From positions 1-64,000 of IMG/VR virus record IMGVR_UViG_3300031539_010038: a stretch of 64,000 nt of DNA; one strand, given 5' to 3'. The DNA comes from a virus. Positions 1 through 6,586 of the stretch are shown one piece after another (positions within the stretch are counted from its first letter, which is position 1; each line of letters opens with the position of its first letter). The position numbers and the translations under genes are program-made. The notes under the pieces were generated by a model. The model did no database searches. It saw only the letters and a list, made by a program, of their open reading frames with translations, and was not told the DNA's origin.

Positions 1-79
1 CCTGTTTTGGCAACTGCATTGTAGATCCTGGTTTGTTGCCAGGCGGTTCAGCCAATCAATAAAGAGTTACGATTGTTTA
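1..79. other. Unresolved non-coding lead-in, possible tRNA remnant
   Basis: No ORF is supported here. Bases 27-43 can fold as an anticodon-arm-like hairpin (CCTGG, loop TTTGTTG, CCAGG), which would give a TGT anticodon. TTGGC before it and GCCAA after it can pair. No T-arm with a TTCRANT loop follows, so a normal tRNA cannot be drawn, and the window edge may cut it. It could be a decayed tRNA or a leader of the tRNA cluster. Confidence 0.25.
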
Positions 80-165
80 GGAGTGGTAGACCGATAAAGA
101 GACGAGATGGGCTGTAAACCCATCGCATTCGTGCCCGGGGGGAGCGTTACCCTCACACTCCACCA
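80..165 (+). tRNA. tRNA-Tyr(GTA)-like RNA with degenerate D and T arms
   Basis: The RNA ends in an encoded CCA (163-165). The acceptor is GGAGTG paired with CACTCC, with a mismatch at the seventh pair. The anticodon arm is perfect, with loop CTGTAAA and anticodon GTA at 114-116. A long variable arm (GCA, loop TTCG, TGC) fits the class II form of bacterial tRNA-Tyr, as does the 86-nt length. The D region has no GG pair and no convincing stem. The T-loop reads AGCGTTA instead of TTCRANT, although a GGGGG/CCCTC stem can form. The normal elbow contacts (G18-U55, G19-C56) are therefore missing on both sides. It may be a functional variant, a decoy, or a decaying gene. Confidence 0.6.
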
Positions 166-219
166 CTTATGTTTCATACTATGATTGTGCTAAAAAATAC
201 AGTAAAGGACACATGTAAT

Positions 220-462
220 ATGAATCTTCTTATAGAATATACAAGAGAAAAATATTTCAAAATAACAGATAGACGAACAGCCGTTCCCCTTGTCACAATT
301 GTTGTGACAAGCGTGGAGAATACTAAGATTACTGATTGGTCTGGAAATATAATGTATTCTGAGACAGGTTTTAATAAAGGATTATTTAGTAGTTTTTCCT
401 CGACGACAGAAGATTGCTGGTCTCAAATTTCAAAGAAAGAGGCTGAAGGGTACTGTAAATGA
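220..462 (+). CDS. Tiny paralog family, Y-x-R-E type, copy 1
   Basis: This 80-residue protein is of unknown function. An upstream in-frame ATG exists at 169, but 220 is chosen because from there it matches its neighbours: it begins MNLLIEYTREKYF and ends with a W-x-Q-I-S-K-K motif before a short helix. AAAGG lies about 10 bases upstream. It opens a run of seven related ORFs (220-2434) and overlaps the next by ATGA, so the two are probably translationally coupled. No signal peptide or membrane segment is seen. Confidence 0.7.
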   Translation: MNLLIEYTREKYFKITDRRTAVPLVTIVVTSVENTKITDWSGNIMYSETGFNKGLFSSFSSTTEDCWSQISKKEAEGYCK

Positions 463-704
463 ATCTTATCCTAAAATATAAAAGAGAAAAGTATTTTTTA
501 TACAGTTTTAATGGCCTCTTTACTTTAGTAAAGACGGATCGAGTTAATACCAATCGACATAACTGGATGGGCCGAATATTATTTAGTACTGAGGGCCATT
601 CGAAAGGCTGGGGGCCTTGTTCAAGTACCAAGAGTCACTCTGGTTGGAAACAGCTTGCTAAAAAACAAGCAATAGAGATATTGGAATCTAAGCCTTGCGT
701 CTAA
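459..704 (+). CDS. Tiny paralog family, Y-x-R-E type, copy 2
   Basis: This 81-residue protein has unknown function. It starts MNLILKYKREKYFL and near the C-terminus has GWKQLAKKQA, aligned to the W-x-[QK]-[ILV]-[SA]-K motif of its neighbours. Its start overlaps the stop of the previous gene by ATGA. The middle of the protein shares little with the other copies, so the ends are conserved and the centre is variable. Confidence 0.7.
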   Translation: MNLILKYKREKYFLYSFNGLFTLVKTDRVNTNRHNWMGRILFSTEGHSKGWGPCSSTKSHSGWKQLAKKQAIEILESKPCV

Positions 705-746
705 TAAATATTAATAAATAAAGGATAACAAATCGTAGGAGGTAAT

Positions 747-1034
747 ATGTCTGATGGAACAGCGGCCCAGGTTTTTGGATTAATCTTCGAGCGTATTGGT
801 AAAGATCCGCCAGATGATAGGCGGGCGGAATTGATTAATGATATTCATGACCTTATGAGTGATTATGATTTTGATTATAATGAGATGAATTGTGACGAGG
901 AGCTGATTGAATTTGGTATAGCCAGGTATGGAATTCATAAAGAGAATTCTGAAAATGGCGAGGAAAGCATCATCTATTATCCTTTTGATGATGAGCTAGA
1001 ATTTGATGATGAGGATGATGAGGATGACGATTAA
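747..1034 (+). CDS. Small acidic protein
   Basis: This 95-residue protein is of unknown function. A strong ribosome binding site (GTAGGAGG) lies 6-7 bases before the ATG, better than those of its neighbours, so it is probably well expressed. The last dozen residues are almost all Asp or Glu. Such tails occur in DNA mimics and in proteins that bind basic partners, but nothing here proves that. It does not belong to the tiny paralog family that surrounds it. Confidence 0.75.
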   Translation: MSDGTAAQVFGLIFERIGKDPPDDRRAELINDIHDLMSDYDFDYNEMNCDEELIEFGIARYGIHKENSENGEESIIYYPFDDELEFDDEDDEDDD

Positions 1035-1093
1035 TCTTAATGAGAGATGGGGAATCTCTTATGAGAGCGAGAGCCCTCGCTGGAGGAGACGCA

Positions 1094-1366
1094 ATGAAAC
1101 TATTGATGGAACATGAGAGAGAGCGGTATTTTCTCCAAGCCTCGGGAGAATATTGGAATGTCATAAAGCAGGAGGGGTCTTCCTACGGATATATGATTGG
1201 GTCATCATTTATTGCACCACATCTGTGGTTAAAGTACTCTAAAATTAGTTCCGATATGGTTCAGGTTTCTAAAGAAGTCGCGGAAAACTATATGATAGAT
1301 CATCGAGAGGATATTGAAATTATTAGAGCCGCGCGCCGTGCCGCGAGCCGGCTTCTAAGATCATGA
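1094..1366 (+). CDS. Tiny paralog family, Y-x-R-E type, copy 3
   Basis: This 90-residue protein is of unknown function. The start is set at 1094, not the upstream in-frame ATG at 1040, because GGAGGAG sits just before it and the protein then begins MKLLMEHERERYF like its relatives. It shares EYWNV in the first third and Y-x-IDH-x2-DIE near the end with copy 7 (2168-2434), so these two form a sub-pair. Its C-terminal motif is M-V-Q-V-S-K, with Met in place of Trp. It ends in a basic, Arg-rich tail and overlaps the next gene by ATGA. Confidence 0.75.
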   Translation: MKLLMEHERERYFLQASGEYWNVIKQEGSSYGYMIGSSFIAPHLWLKYSKISSDMVQVSKEVAENYMIDHREDIEIIRAARRAASRLLRS

Positions 1367-1644
1367 ATCTACTGCTTAAATATAAGCGGGAAATGTTCTT
1401 CAGAAATGGAGGAACTATGCTTGCAAAAAGCAACAGTCCCAGCCCCGGCTATGACGCATCTCTAACATATAAAGCATATATGTTATATGAGGGACTTTGT
1501 CCTGAATTACACGAATGTGATTATAGGTTTAATCTTCCAAATGGATCTTGGAGGCAAGTTTCTAGGCGGGATGCGATGGATTATCTATCCTCAGTCCTGG
1601 CTTATTATGAGGCATCAAGAAGAATTAGTGTGGGGCTAGAATGA
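1363..1644 (+). CDS. Tiny paralog family, Y-x-R-E type, copy 4
   Basis: This 93-residue protein is of unknown function. It begins MNLLLKYKREMFF and carries SWRQVSRRDAMDYL, the C-terminal W-x-Q-V-S motif followed by a helix. It overlaps both neighbours by ATGA, so copies 3, 4 and 5 form one tightly coupled unit. The central region holds a family-unrelated stretch with two Cys residues. Confidence 0.7.
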   Translation: MNLLLKYKREMFFRNGGTMLAKSNSPSPGYDASLTYKAYMLYEGLCPELHECDYRFNLPNGSWRQVSRRDAMDYLSSVLAYYEASRRISVGLE

Positions 1645-1886
1645 AATTCCTAATGGAATACGAGAGGGAAGTGTTTTTTCTTTTCTCTGATAAAGAATGT
1701 CTTGCGGTGACAAATCTGCGTGATCCAAAGAAGGGATACGTTTTATATCAAAAGGGCCACGAGCGAAGAAAATGTAGTACATTTGTCTCATTTAACTCAA
1801 AATCATGGACTCAAGTTTCTAAAAAACAAGCCATAGAATTCCTTATTCTTAAGGGTTTGGAAGAAAAGGATACTCTTCCTTCATAA
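1641..1886 (+). CDS. Tiny paralog family, Y-x-R-E type, copy 5
   Basis: This 81-residue protein is of unknown function. It begins MKFLMEYEREVFFLF and has SWTQVSKKQAIEFL near the C-terminus, the clearest version of the shared end motif. It overlaps the previous gene by ATGA. Twenty bases separate it from the next copy, which has its own AGAGAGG site. Confidence 0.7.
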   Translation: MKFLMEYEREVFFLFSDKECLAVTNLRDPKKGYVLYQKGHERRKCSTFVSFNSKSWTQVSKKQAIEFLILKGLEEKDTLPS

Positions 1887-1905
1887 AAGAAGAGAGGTAT
1901 GAATA

Positions 1906-2184
1906 ATGAAATTATTAGCAAAATATGACCGTATTTCCTACTATAGATTAAATGGCGGCTCCATTCTTTTAAAAGAAGTTCATGGAAATGATAAACAAAT
2001 TATTATATTTCGGGACGCGGGAAAACTAACCATACATCAACTAGATGTCAGAAATACAAAAATTTGGACAAAAATATCTTTGCAGCAAGCCAAAGAATAT
2101 CTTCTAGAGAATCTGTCTTCAGAAGAAGCGATGCGCAGGATCAAGCTCTCTTATGAGGATATTCATTATGAAATTACTTTTTGA
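1906..2184 (+). CDS. Tiny paralog family, Y-x-R-E type, copy 6
   Basis: This 92-residue protein is of unknown function. It begins MKLLAKYDRISYYRL, a diverged form of the family start in which the Glu after Arg is replaced by Ile. It keeps IWTKISLQQAKEYLL near the C-terminus. AGAGAGG lies upstream of the ATG. Its end overlaps the start of copy 7 by 17 bases. Confidence 0.7.
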   Translation: MKLLAKYDRISYYRLNGGSILLKEVHGNDKQIIIFRDAGKLTIHQLDVRNTKIWTKISLQQAKEYLLENLSSEEAMRRIKLSYEDIHYEITF

Positions 2185-2434
2185 ATATGAGCGAGAGATC
2201 TATTTTGTTGATAGATCCAATGAGTATTGGAATGTTTTTGTTTCAAGTTCCCCTCCAATTTCTGGAGGGGACAAAAAGGTGATAGCGTCATCATATTCAT
2301 TCAACAAAACACGCTGGATTTTTCTGGCGAAAGAATCTACTGCATATTTTAATATGAAACAAATCTCGAAAAGAGACGCCTTGAACTACTCAATAGACCA
2401 CATCAAAGATATTGAGAGAAATCTTTCGAGATAA
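2168..2434 (+). CDS. Tiny paralog family, Y-x-R-E type, copy 7
   Basis: This 88-residue protein is of unknown function. The ATG at 2168 (not 2153) gives the family start MKLLFEYEREIYF. It shares EYWNV and the C-terminal Y-x-IDH-x2-DIE with copy 3, and ends with M-K-Q-I-S-K-R-D-A. It is the last member of the first tandem array. A tRNA gene follows 24 bases later. Confidence 0.7.
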   Translation: MKLLFEYEREIYFVDRSNEYWNVFVSSSPPISGGDKKVIASSYSFNKTRWIFLAKESTAYFNMKQISKRDALNYSIDHIKDIERNLSR

Positions 2435-2458
2435 TTCTTTAATAATTAGAATTAATAT

Positions 2459-2544
2459 AAGGGAGTAACTCAGCCAGGTCAGAGTGCCGATTTTGGGGAT
2501 CGGAAGCCAGTAGGTATACGCAGGTTCGAATCCTGTCTCCCTTA
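2459..2544 (+). tRNA. tRNA-Pro(TGG)
   Basis: The cloverleaf is complete: acceptor AAGGGAG/CTCCCTT, a D-loop containing GG, anticodon stem CCGAT/ATCGG with anticodon TGG at 2494-2496, and T-arm GCAGG/CCTGT with the standard TTCGAAT loop. No CCA is encoded. The variable region is about 16 bases, unusually long for tRNA-Pro, which normally has a short one. TGG reads CCA and, with wobble, other Pro codons. Confidence 0.9.
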
Positions 2545-2578
2545 CGAAGTTTAAATCTTATCAGTTAGACTAATAGAA

Positions 2579-2809
2579 ATGACAGAAATGACAGAATTTA
2601 AATGTCCCTGGTGGCTTGGCCCATGTAATTTTATTCTATTACAGTGGTTCTTTGTAAGATTAGTAGCCGCGTTCCATGATGATGGGATAATAAGTAACTT
2701 TTACTTATGGAAAGGAGTTTTCCCTTTAACAGGATGGTTTGGATTAAAATATTGGCTACCATTTAATAAAGCTGGCAATAGAGCCGGCCCCCCTTGGAAA
2801 ATTGATTAA
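2579..2809 (+). CDS. Small conserved-type phage protein, Trp/Phe-rich
   Basis: This 76-residue protein is of unknown function. It is rich in Trp and Phe. The pattern LQWFFVRL, then a DDG turn, then V-F-P-L-T-G-W resembles small proteins often seen in large phage genomes, but no function is known to me. There are two close ATG choices (2579, 2588) and no clear Shine-Dalgarno site. It follows tRNA-Pro directly and may be read from the same transcript. Confidence 0.6.
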   Translation: MTEMTEFKCPWWLGPCNFILLQWFFVRLVAAFHDDGIISNFYLWKGVFPLTGWFGLKYWLPFNKAGNRAGPPWKID

Positions 2810-2852
2810 CGATTAAAATCGTTTCGTAAGAAAGAAAGAAAGAAGTGAATAA

Positions 2853-3368
2853 ATGTTAAAAAACATATCCAATATAGAAACCAAGATTAGCAACACAATT
2901 GCTTCGTATAAGGATTTGTATAAGTTTTCGTATATTGACCCAAATACTGATAGAAAAATCATTCTTGAAAGAATGGGACCTATTGGAAAAGATGATGAGA
3001 TGTTTTGTGAGCATAAAACATACTCTGATGAAGCAGAGGCAAATTTGCCCTGTGATGGATTTTATGGTTGGTTTTGTGCAGGTTCTAATTGTATTAGAAT
3101 GGGCGTACAGGCGAGGTATGAATATGAAACCAATGATGATTGGTACGGAGGCCTTCTGACAGGATTTGATATTGTGAAAATTGGCTTCGATGATTCATTT
3201 ATATACCATAAAATAGGATATGCTGAACCAAAATATGAAAAAGGCAGGCTGATAGGATTGAAACAAGACAGCATAATATGCGGAATCCCGGTTATTAGTG
3301 ATATCCTTAGGGATGGCCGATTCATTTATTGGAATAAAGAAACTTTCCTATCAGATTTTGACTTATAG
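2853..3368 (+). CDS. Hypothetical protein, 171 aa
   Basis: This is a soluble-looking protein of unknown function with no recognised domain. It contains several Gly-Trp/Tyr-rich loops around residues 65-110 (DGFYGWF, DDWYGGLL), which suggest a beta-rich fold. GAAAGAAAG precedes the ATG in place of a strong Shine-Dalgarno site. Its composition matches its neighbours. Confidence 0.7.
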   Translation: MLKNISNIETKISNTIASYKDLYKFSYIDPNTDRKIILERMGPIGKDDEMFCEHKTYSDEAEANLPCDGFYGWFCAGSNCIRMGVQARYEYETNDDWYGGLLTGFDIVKIGFDDSFIYHKIGYAEPKYEKGRLIGLKQDSIICGIPVISDILRDGRFIYWNKETFLSDFDL

Positions 3369-3380
3369 TCAACCGTGAAG

Positions 3381-3575
3381 ATGCATATAAAATATTCCAG
3401 GCTTATTGGAAAAAGAGTTTTTCATAGGAGTAACGGCTTGATATACATGATGATTGAAAAAGGAACCTACACCGAGCTGGTCGAGGCGTGGCCTATGCTC
3501 CCAGCCTCGCCGCAACCCTCTAAGAAGGTTGGGCGTAGAACATGCCTGAAGCTTTCTGATTTTAATATAGATTAA
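3381..3575 (+). CDS. Tiny protein of the M-x-I-K-Y type
   Basis: This 64-residue protein is of unknown function. A GTG at 3375 is in frame, but the ATG at 3381 gives a start, MHIKYSRL, that matches other tiny ORFs in the window (12821, 26110, 37914, 38198, 58875). The central part is Pro-rich and the end is basic. It lies just upstream of a promoter and the tRNA-Asn gene. Confidence 0.55.
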   Translation: MHIKYSRLIGKRVFHRSNGLIYMMIEKGTYTELVEAWPMLPASPQPSKKVGRRTCLKLSDFNID

Positions 3576-3620
3576 AATGCAGAGAAAATATCTCTCTAGA
3601 CCCAACACGGTAGAAAGGCC

Positions 3621-3649
3621 TTGACCTCGGTAGAGCATGCGGCTATACT
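3621..3649 (+). promoter_or_regulatory. Sigma70-type promoter before tRNA-Asn
   Basis: TTGACC (3621-3626), a 17-base spacer and TATACT (3644-3649) form a near-consensus sigma70 promoter. The predicted start at about 3656 lies 9 bases before tRNA-Asn, so it should drive the tRNA and the HNH gene behind it. The GC before the -35 and the GGC before the -10 recur at other promoters in the window. Confidence 0.85.
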
Positions 3650-3664
3650 GAAGCTGTAAGACAT

Positions 3665-3737
3665 TCCGTGATAACTCAGATGGGAGAGTGGCGTCCTGTT
3701 AAGTCGCAAGTCGCAAGTTCAAGTCTTGCTCACGGAG
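3665..3737 (+). tRNA. tRNA-Asn(GTT)
   Basis: The cloverleaf is complete: acceptor TCCGTGA/TCACGGA, D-arm CTCAGATGGGAGAG, anticodon loop CTGTTAA with GTT at 3698-3700, and T-arm GCAAG/CTTGC with loop TTCAAGT. The anticodon stem GCGTC/GTCGC has one T-T mismatch. No CCA is encoded. Unlike the Tyr-like RNA at 80-165, the elbow elements are intact. Confidence 0.9.
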
Positions 3738-3758
3738 CTAAAGTATATGAAGGGATAA

Positions 3759-4400
3759 ATGAGTGAGAATGTAAAGGCCTGGAGAAAAAGGACCAGGTGG
3801 AGAATTATTGAGGCTATGGGAGGAAAGTGTGTCTGCTGTGGTTATGCAGAATGTTATTCTGCTATGGCATTTCATCATATAAATCCAGACGAAAAAGATT
3901 TTACTATAAGTAATATGAGATCTAATCCCAAGTCTTGGACTAAAATAGTAGAAGAGCTAAGGAAGTGTGTATTAGTTTGTCATAATTGTCATAGTGAGAT
4001 CCATCATGGAATGGGGATTTTACCATCGGACGCAATAAGATTTAATGAAGCATATTCTTCTTATTCTAATTTAGACAAAATTAAATCTAAGAAATTATTT
4101 CCATTCTCTTGGAGCTTTCTTAATGGAAAAGAATGTGAAAATTGTCGAAAAATTACCACTCATAAAAAGTATTGCACACTAAAGTGTGCTGCTGCTGGTA
4201 AAAAAAAGATATGGATTAAGATTCCTATTCGAAGACCAGAGGGATTAGGAAGATATAAAAAAGACTGGCCATCAAATGAAAAATTGATCGAATCACTTAA
4301 AACGCTAAGTTATGATCAATTGGCTATTAAATTAGAAGTATCGGATAATGCTATCCGGAAGCGACTATCGCGTCAAAGAATAAAGGATGCAAAAAAATGA
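3759..4400 (+). CDS. HNH endonuclease with zinc-finger and C-terminal helix-turn-helix
   Basis: This 213-residue protein looks like a free-standing homing-type endonuclease. Residues 24-82 hold a zinc-bound HNH fold: CVCC, then AFHHINPDEK (the HH pair), then CHNCHSEIHHG. A second Cys cluster (CENC, later CTLKC) lies near residues 126-147. The end, LSYDQLAIKLEVSDNAIRK, reads as a helix-turn-helix that could bind DNA. Such genes spread between phages by cutting related genomes, and its position beside a tRNA is typical. AGGGAT precedes the ATG. Confidence 0.85.
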   Translation: MSENVKAWRKRTRWRIIEAMGGKCVCCGYAECYSAMAFHHINPDEKDFTISNMRSNPKSWTKIVEELRKCVLVCHNCHSEIHHGMGILPSDAIRFNEAYSSYSNLDKIKSKKLFPFSWSFLNGKECENCRKITTHKKYCTLKCAAAGKKKIWIKIPIRRPEGLGRYKKDWPSNEKLIESLKTLSYDQLAIKLEVSDNAIRKRLSRQRIKDAKK

Positions 4401-4507
4401 GCAAGATTTATAAACTCTATAATGAAAACCGATACTTTATAATAAGTCGAATTATTATATATGTAGCATGCGTTGCATTTGGATATTTCGTTATAGCTGA
4501 ATTATAG
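4397..4507 (+). CDS. Tiny single-span membrane protein
   Basis: A 36-residue ORF overlaps the HNH stop by ATGA. After a short polar start with Tyr and Arg, residues 14-36 form one hydrophobic segment (IISRIIIYVACVAFGYFVIA), so it is probably a small inner-membrane peptide. Its role is unknown. The 116 bases after it (4508-4623) hold no ORF I can support. They include a weak GCAGA/TCTGC pairing and a GTGT/ACAC hairpin. Confidence 0.55.
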   Translation: MSKIYKLYNENRYFIISRIIIYVACVAFGYFVIAEL

Positions 4508-4623
4508 AGGAGCAGACAAGCTGATTTAATGTTGGCCTTCTCAGTGTGATATATAGACACATGATGGGGTCTTTCTGCCAATTTTCTTAATCTAATAATA
4601 CCACATTACTAAAGGAGACAAAT

Positions 4624-5136
4624 ATGTTTGATAGAGTAAAGAACAGTTTTCCGGCACAATATATGGCCTTTAAGGTTAAGAATATGAAAAATCCCCTTAA
4701 GAATGTGAAAAACCCCTTCAAGAAAGAAGAAAAGGAGAAAGAAATGGACGATACGCAAGATACGACTGATAATTTTGATTATGCTGTGGCCCCTAAGCAG
4801 GATCAAGAGGAAGATAAGCCTACGCCTGGCATGATTGATAATCTCAAGGCTGAGGTAAACTCTGCCATGGTCGGCATGGCAGCCGATGAGATTAGCGGGC
4901 AAACCAAGAAGTTTATTGTCGATAAGATTCTAAAGCGAGTCTCTGACGACAATAGAATCAAGAAGGTTCTTGTAGGTCCTCTTGGAGACTCTATTGTTTG
5001 TGCCACCATGGGCCGTGCTATGGATCAGGTTCCTCTCAATGATGAGAAGTTTAAGCGAGTAGCCAATACTCTGCGCATTATGGGCATGTCCCGCGGCATT
5101 ATGGCTGTTAAGAAGATGATCTTCAAGCGTAAGTAA
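4624..5136 (+). CDS. Hypothetical charged protein, 170 aa
   Basis: This is a protein of unknown function with a strong ribosome binding site (AAAGGAGA). The first 60 residues are rich in Lys, Asn and Pro, with a short internal repeat (KNMKNPLKNVKNPFK), then a charged linker. The C-terminal 100 residues look globular and helical and end in a very basic stretch. Codon use has more G and C at third positions than its neighbours, which suggests strong expression or a different origin. Non-coding RNA elements follow it. Confidence 0.75.
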   Translation: MFDRVKNSFPAQYMAFKVKNMKNPLKNVKNPFKKEEKEKEMDDTQDTTDNFDYAVAPKQDQEEDKPTPGMIDNLKAEVNSAMVGMAADEISGQTKKFIVDKILKRVSDDNRIKKVLVGPLGDSIVCATMGRAMDQVPLNDEKFKRVANTLRIMGMSRGIMAVKKMIFKRK

Positions 5137-5178
5137 TAATCAGCAGAAATATAATCTTGCTTGCAATGAGCAAGATAT

Positions 5179-5224
5179 GTCCCCATGGTCTAGTCCAGCA
5201 TCAGTTCGAATCTGATTGGGGACA
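5179..5224 (+). ncRNA. Miniature tRNA-like RNA with no anticodon arm
   Basis: Bases 5179-5185 (GTCCCCA) pair perfectly with 5217-5223 (TGGGGAC) as a 7-bp acceptor stem. A perfect T-arm follows the usual geometry (5200-5216: ATCAG, loop TTCGAAT, CTGAT). TGGTCTAGTCCA lies where a D-arm should be. Nothing remains that could be an anticodon arm, and the whole RNA is 46 nt. Acceptor and D-arm start resemble bacterial tRNA-Glu (GTCCCC..., GTCTAG), so it may be a decapitated tRNA-Glu. An 8-bp hairpin (5154-5176) sits 2 bases upstream. It could be a decaying gene or a functional tRNA mimic. Confidence 0.6.
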
Positions 5225-5259
5225 CGATTGCTAGGCTGAAGATCTCGTCTGCTCAGACA

Positions 5260-5372
5260 TTAGACTATTAGGATTGAGTTTCTAGTAGTCTAACTTTTGC
5301 ACGGGCCAAAAGCTTGTGCGATTCGCTGCTCATGGCAATTAGATCATCAGGATTGATTTCTTGATGGTCTAA
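5260..5372 (+). ncRNA. Twin covarying RNA hairpins with a conserved loop
   Basis: Two copies of one hairpin lie in tandem. Copy A is 5260-5293 (12-bp stem) and copy B is 5339-5372 (11-bp stem). Both keep the loop core GGATTGA and TTAGA/TCTAA at the base. Stem differences are compensated: T-A becomes C-G at pairs 7 and 10, and pairs 6 and 9 switch between Watson-Crick and G-T. GGGCC follows each copy. A third hairpin (GGCCCC/GGGGCC, 5458-5480) lies before tRNA-Ile. This 5225-5518 stretch therefore looks like structured RNA. A minus-strand ORF (5268-5492) exists but has no ribosome binding site. Confidence 0.6.
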
Positions 5373-5518
5373 CAGAGTATTTTGGGCCACCAGAAATATT
5401 CTCATCTTGTTCTTGATTCGTTGGGATGCTGCTGTTTTTGCTATGGTGGCAACTTTTGGCCCCATCATCTGGTTGGGGCCGCACACACACAAAGGAATTG
5501 GTAAACGTATATAAATTT

Positions 5519-5593
5519 AGACTCGTAGCTCAGTCGGCTTAGAGCAACATTCTGATACAATGTGTGTCGGTGGTTCGAATCCACCCGGGTCTA
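5519..5593 (+). tRNA. tRNA-Ile(GAT)
   Basis: The cloverleaf is complete: acceptor AGACTCG/CGGGTCT with one G-T pair, D-arm CTCAGTCGGCTTAGAGC, anticodon stem ACATT/AATGT with GAT at 5554-5556, and T-arm GGTGG/CCACC with loop TTCGAAT. No CCA is encoded. It closes a stretch of RNA elements and is followed by an intrinsic terminator. Confidence 0.93.
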
Positions 5594-5605
5594 CTAAAAT
5601 ATGGC

Positions 5606-5625
5606 GAGCAGGCTTGCTCTTTTTT
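5606..5625 (+). terminator. Intrinsic terminator after tRNA-Ile
   Basis: GAGCA (5606-5610) pairs with TGCTC (5615-5619) across a 4-base loop and runs into a tract of six T. The stem is short, but position and T-run fit a rho-independent terminator for the tRNA/RNA transcript. Confidence 0.65.
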
Positions 5626-5642
5626 CTTAAAGGCTAAGGCAA

Positions 5643-5849
5643 ATGAATTTATTGTTATGTGTTCTTATTCCTGGCGAATACTATATGCTCAAGGCTAGCT
5701 TTAAAGAGTATAGAAGATACCTACGCCTGGATAGTGACGGCGTTCCACTTTTTGAAGATGTGAACCAACGGCGGTTCTGCGATCAAGGAATACCCATTCA
5801 TAGAGTGGCCGAAGTTTATGATTACCTAGGAAAGGAGCTTCCAAAATGA
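5643..5849 (+). CDS. Tiny paralog family, L-L-x-x-x-I-P-G type, copy 1
   Basis: This 68-residue protein is of unknown function. It begins MNLLLCVLIPGEYYML, closely matched by the next ORF (MNLLLNVFIPGEIWEC). AAGG lies upstream. It overlaps the next gene by ATGA. The start resembles the Y-x-R-E group at 220-2434, which suggests one larger superfamily. Confidence 0.7.
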   Translation: MNLLLCVLIPGEYYMLKASFKEYRRYLRLDSDGVPLFEDVNQRRFCDQGIPIHRVAEVYDYLGKELPK

Positions 5850-6106
5850 ACCTTCTTCTTAATGTATTTATTCCTGGAGAAATATGGGAATGCAAACCGC
5901 TTAATTCTTTTAGAAAATATATAGGATTATCTACACATGATAATCCTATTATGGGTACCTTCGGAGTATCCTGTGGCGATGGTTTTGTATTCGAGACTAT
6001 TAGTGATCTAACAGATAGTGCTGATACTATAGGAAGAATAGGCGGGGCAAGTTCTAACCTTTTACTTAAAAACTATAAGTATAGTGGGCAGAAGTATGAA
6101 TTATAA
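5846..6106 (+). CDS. Tiny paralog family, L-L-x-x-x-I-P-G type, copy 2
   Basis: This 86-residue protein is of unknown function. Its first 12 residues match the previous copy (MNLLLNVFIPGE), after which the two diverge, as in the first array. Starts and stops overlap on both sides (ATGA with copy 1, 11 bases with copy 3), so the group is one coupled unit. Confidence 0.7.
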   Translation: MNLLLNVFIPGEIWECKPLNSFRKYIGLSTHDNPIMGTFGVSCGDGFVFETISDLTDSADTIGRIGGASSNLLLKNYKYSGQKYEL

Positions 6107-6338
6107 GATAAAGCTGTTGCTTACTCCTCTTATTAGAGGAGAATGTTGGAAAATACAGCATGGCTATGCGCCCCCATTCATAGCCAGGCTACTAAGAAGT
6201 CCAAAGAGTTCCAATGATATTGGCCCGGGGTTATTCCAAATAATTGATGATGATGACGGTAATGACGGTAGTTGGTGCTCGCTAGGGGGCTTTGTTAGAG
6301 ATGGAAAATATCTTGGCATAGAGAAAGATAAAAAATAA
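6096..6338 (+). CDS. Tiny paralog family, L-L-x-P-x-I-x-G type, copy 3
   Basis: This 80-residue protein is of unknown function. The ATG at 6096 is preferred over the in-frame GTG at 6084 because it yields KIKLLLTPLIRGECWKI, matching the later 34-residue copy (KLLLTPIIKGWDYLK). Residues 48-57 hold an acidic Asp/Gly-rich stretch. The stop at 6338 overlaps the next ATG by one base. Confidence 0.65.
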   Translation: MNYKIKLLLTPLIRGECWKIQHGYAPPFIARLLRSPKSSNDIGPGLFQIIDDDDGNDGSWCSLGGFVRDGKYLGIEKDKK

Positions 6339-6586
6339 TGAGACCAGAAAATAAAAAAGCGACGGATCTTAATCATTTGACTGGATATGCGAACCGGATT
6401 CGTAAGTCAATTCTAGGTCTTAATCTTCCACAGAAAGATGTTCCGACATTGAGAGCATTGAAGCGTGCGGTAAATAAGATGTTTTCTGAGGCCAAAGAGC
6501 TTTCGGCAAAAAAAGATATACCATTTCAAATGGCTATAAGCAGCATGGTGATTACATCTTTTGCTGAAAGATGGGAAATCAAATGA
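6338..6586 (+). CDS. Hypothetical helical protein, 82 aa
   Basis: This protein of unknown function is mostly helical and basic in the first 60 residues. It does not share the tiny-family start and sits between two members. Its stop overlaps the next ATG (ATGA). Confidence 0.6.
   Translation: MRPENKKATDLNHLTGYANRIRKSILGLNLPQKDVPTLRALKRAVNKMFSEAKELSAKKDIPFQMAISSMVITSFAERWEIK

Noticed and set aside
27-60. A tRNA-Thr(TGT) at the window start
   Set aside because: Only an anticodon-like arm is visible. There is no T-arm, and the acceptor pairing is at most 5 bp. Listed as an unresolved region only.
5179-5224. A tmRNA or split tmRNA end
   Set aside because: The acceptor lacks the G3-U70 pair needed for alanine charging, and no tag-peptide reading frame or pseudoknot set is nearby.
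5268-5492. Minus-strand ORF of 74 residues starting at a GTG
   Set aside because: It has no ribosome binding site, crosses two covarying hairpins and a third stem, and its sequence echoes the hairpin repeats. A structured RNA explains the stretch better.
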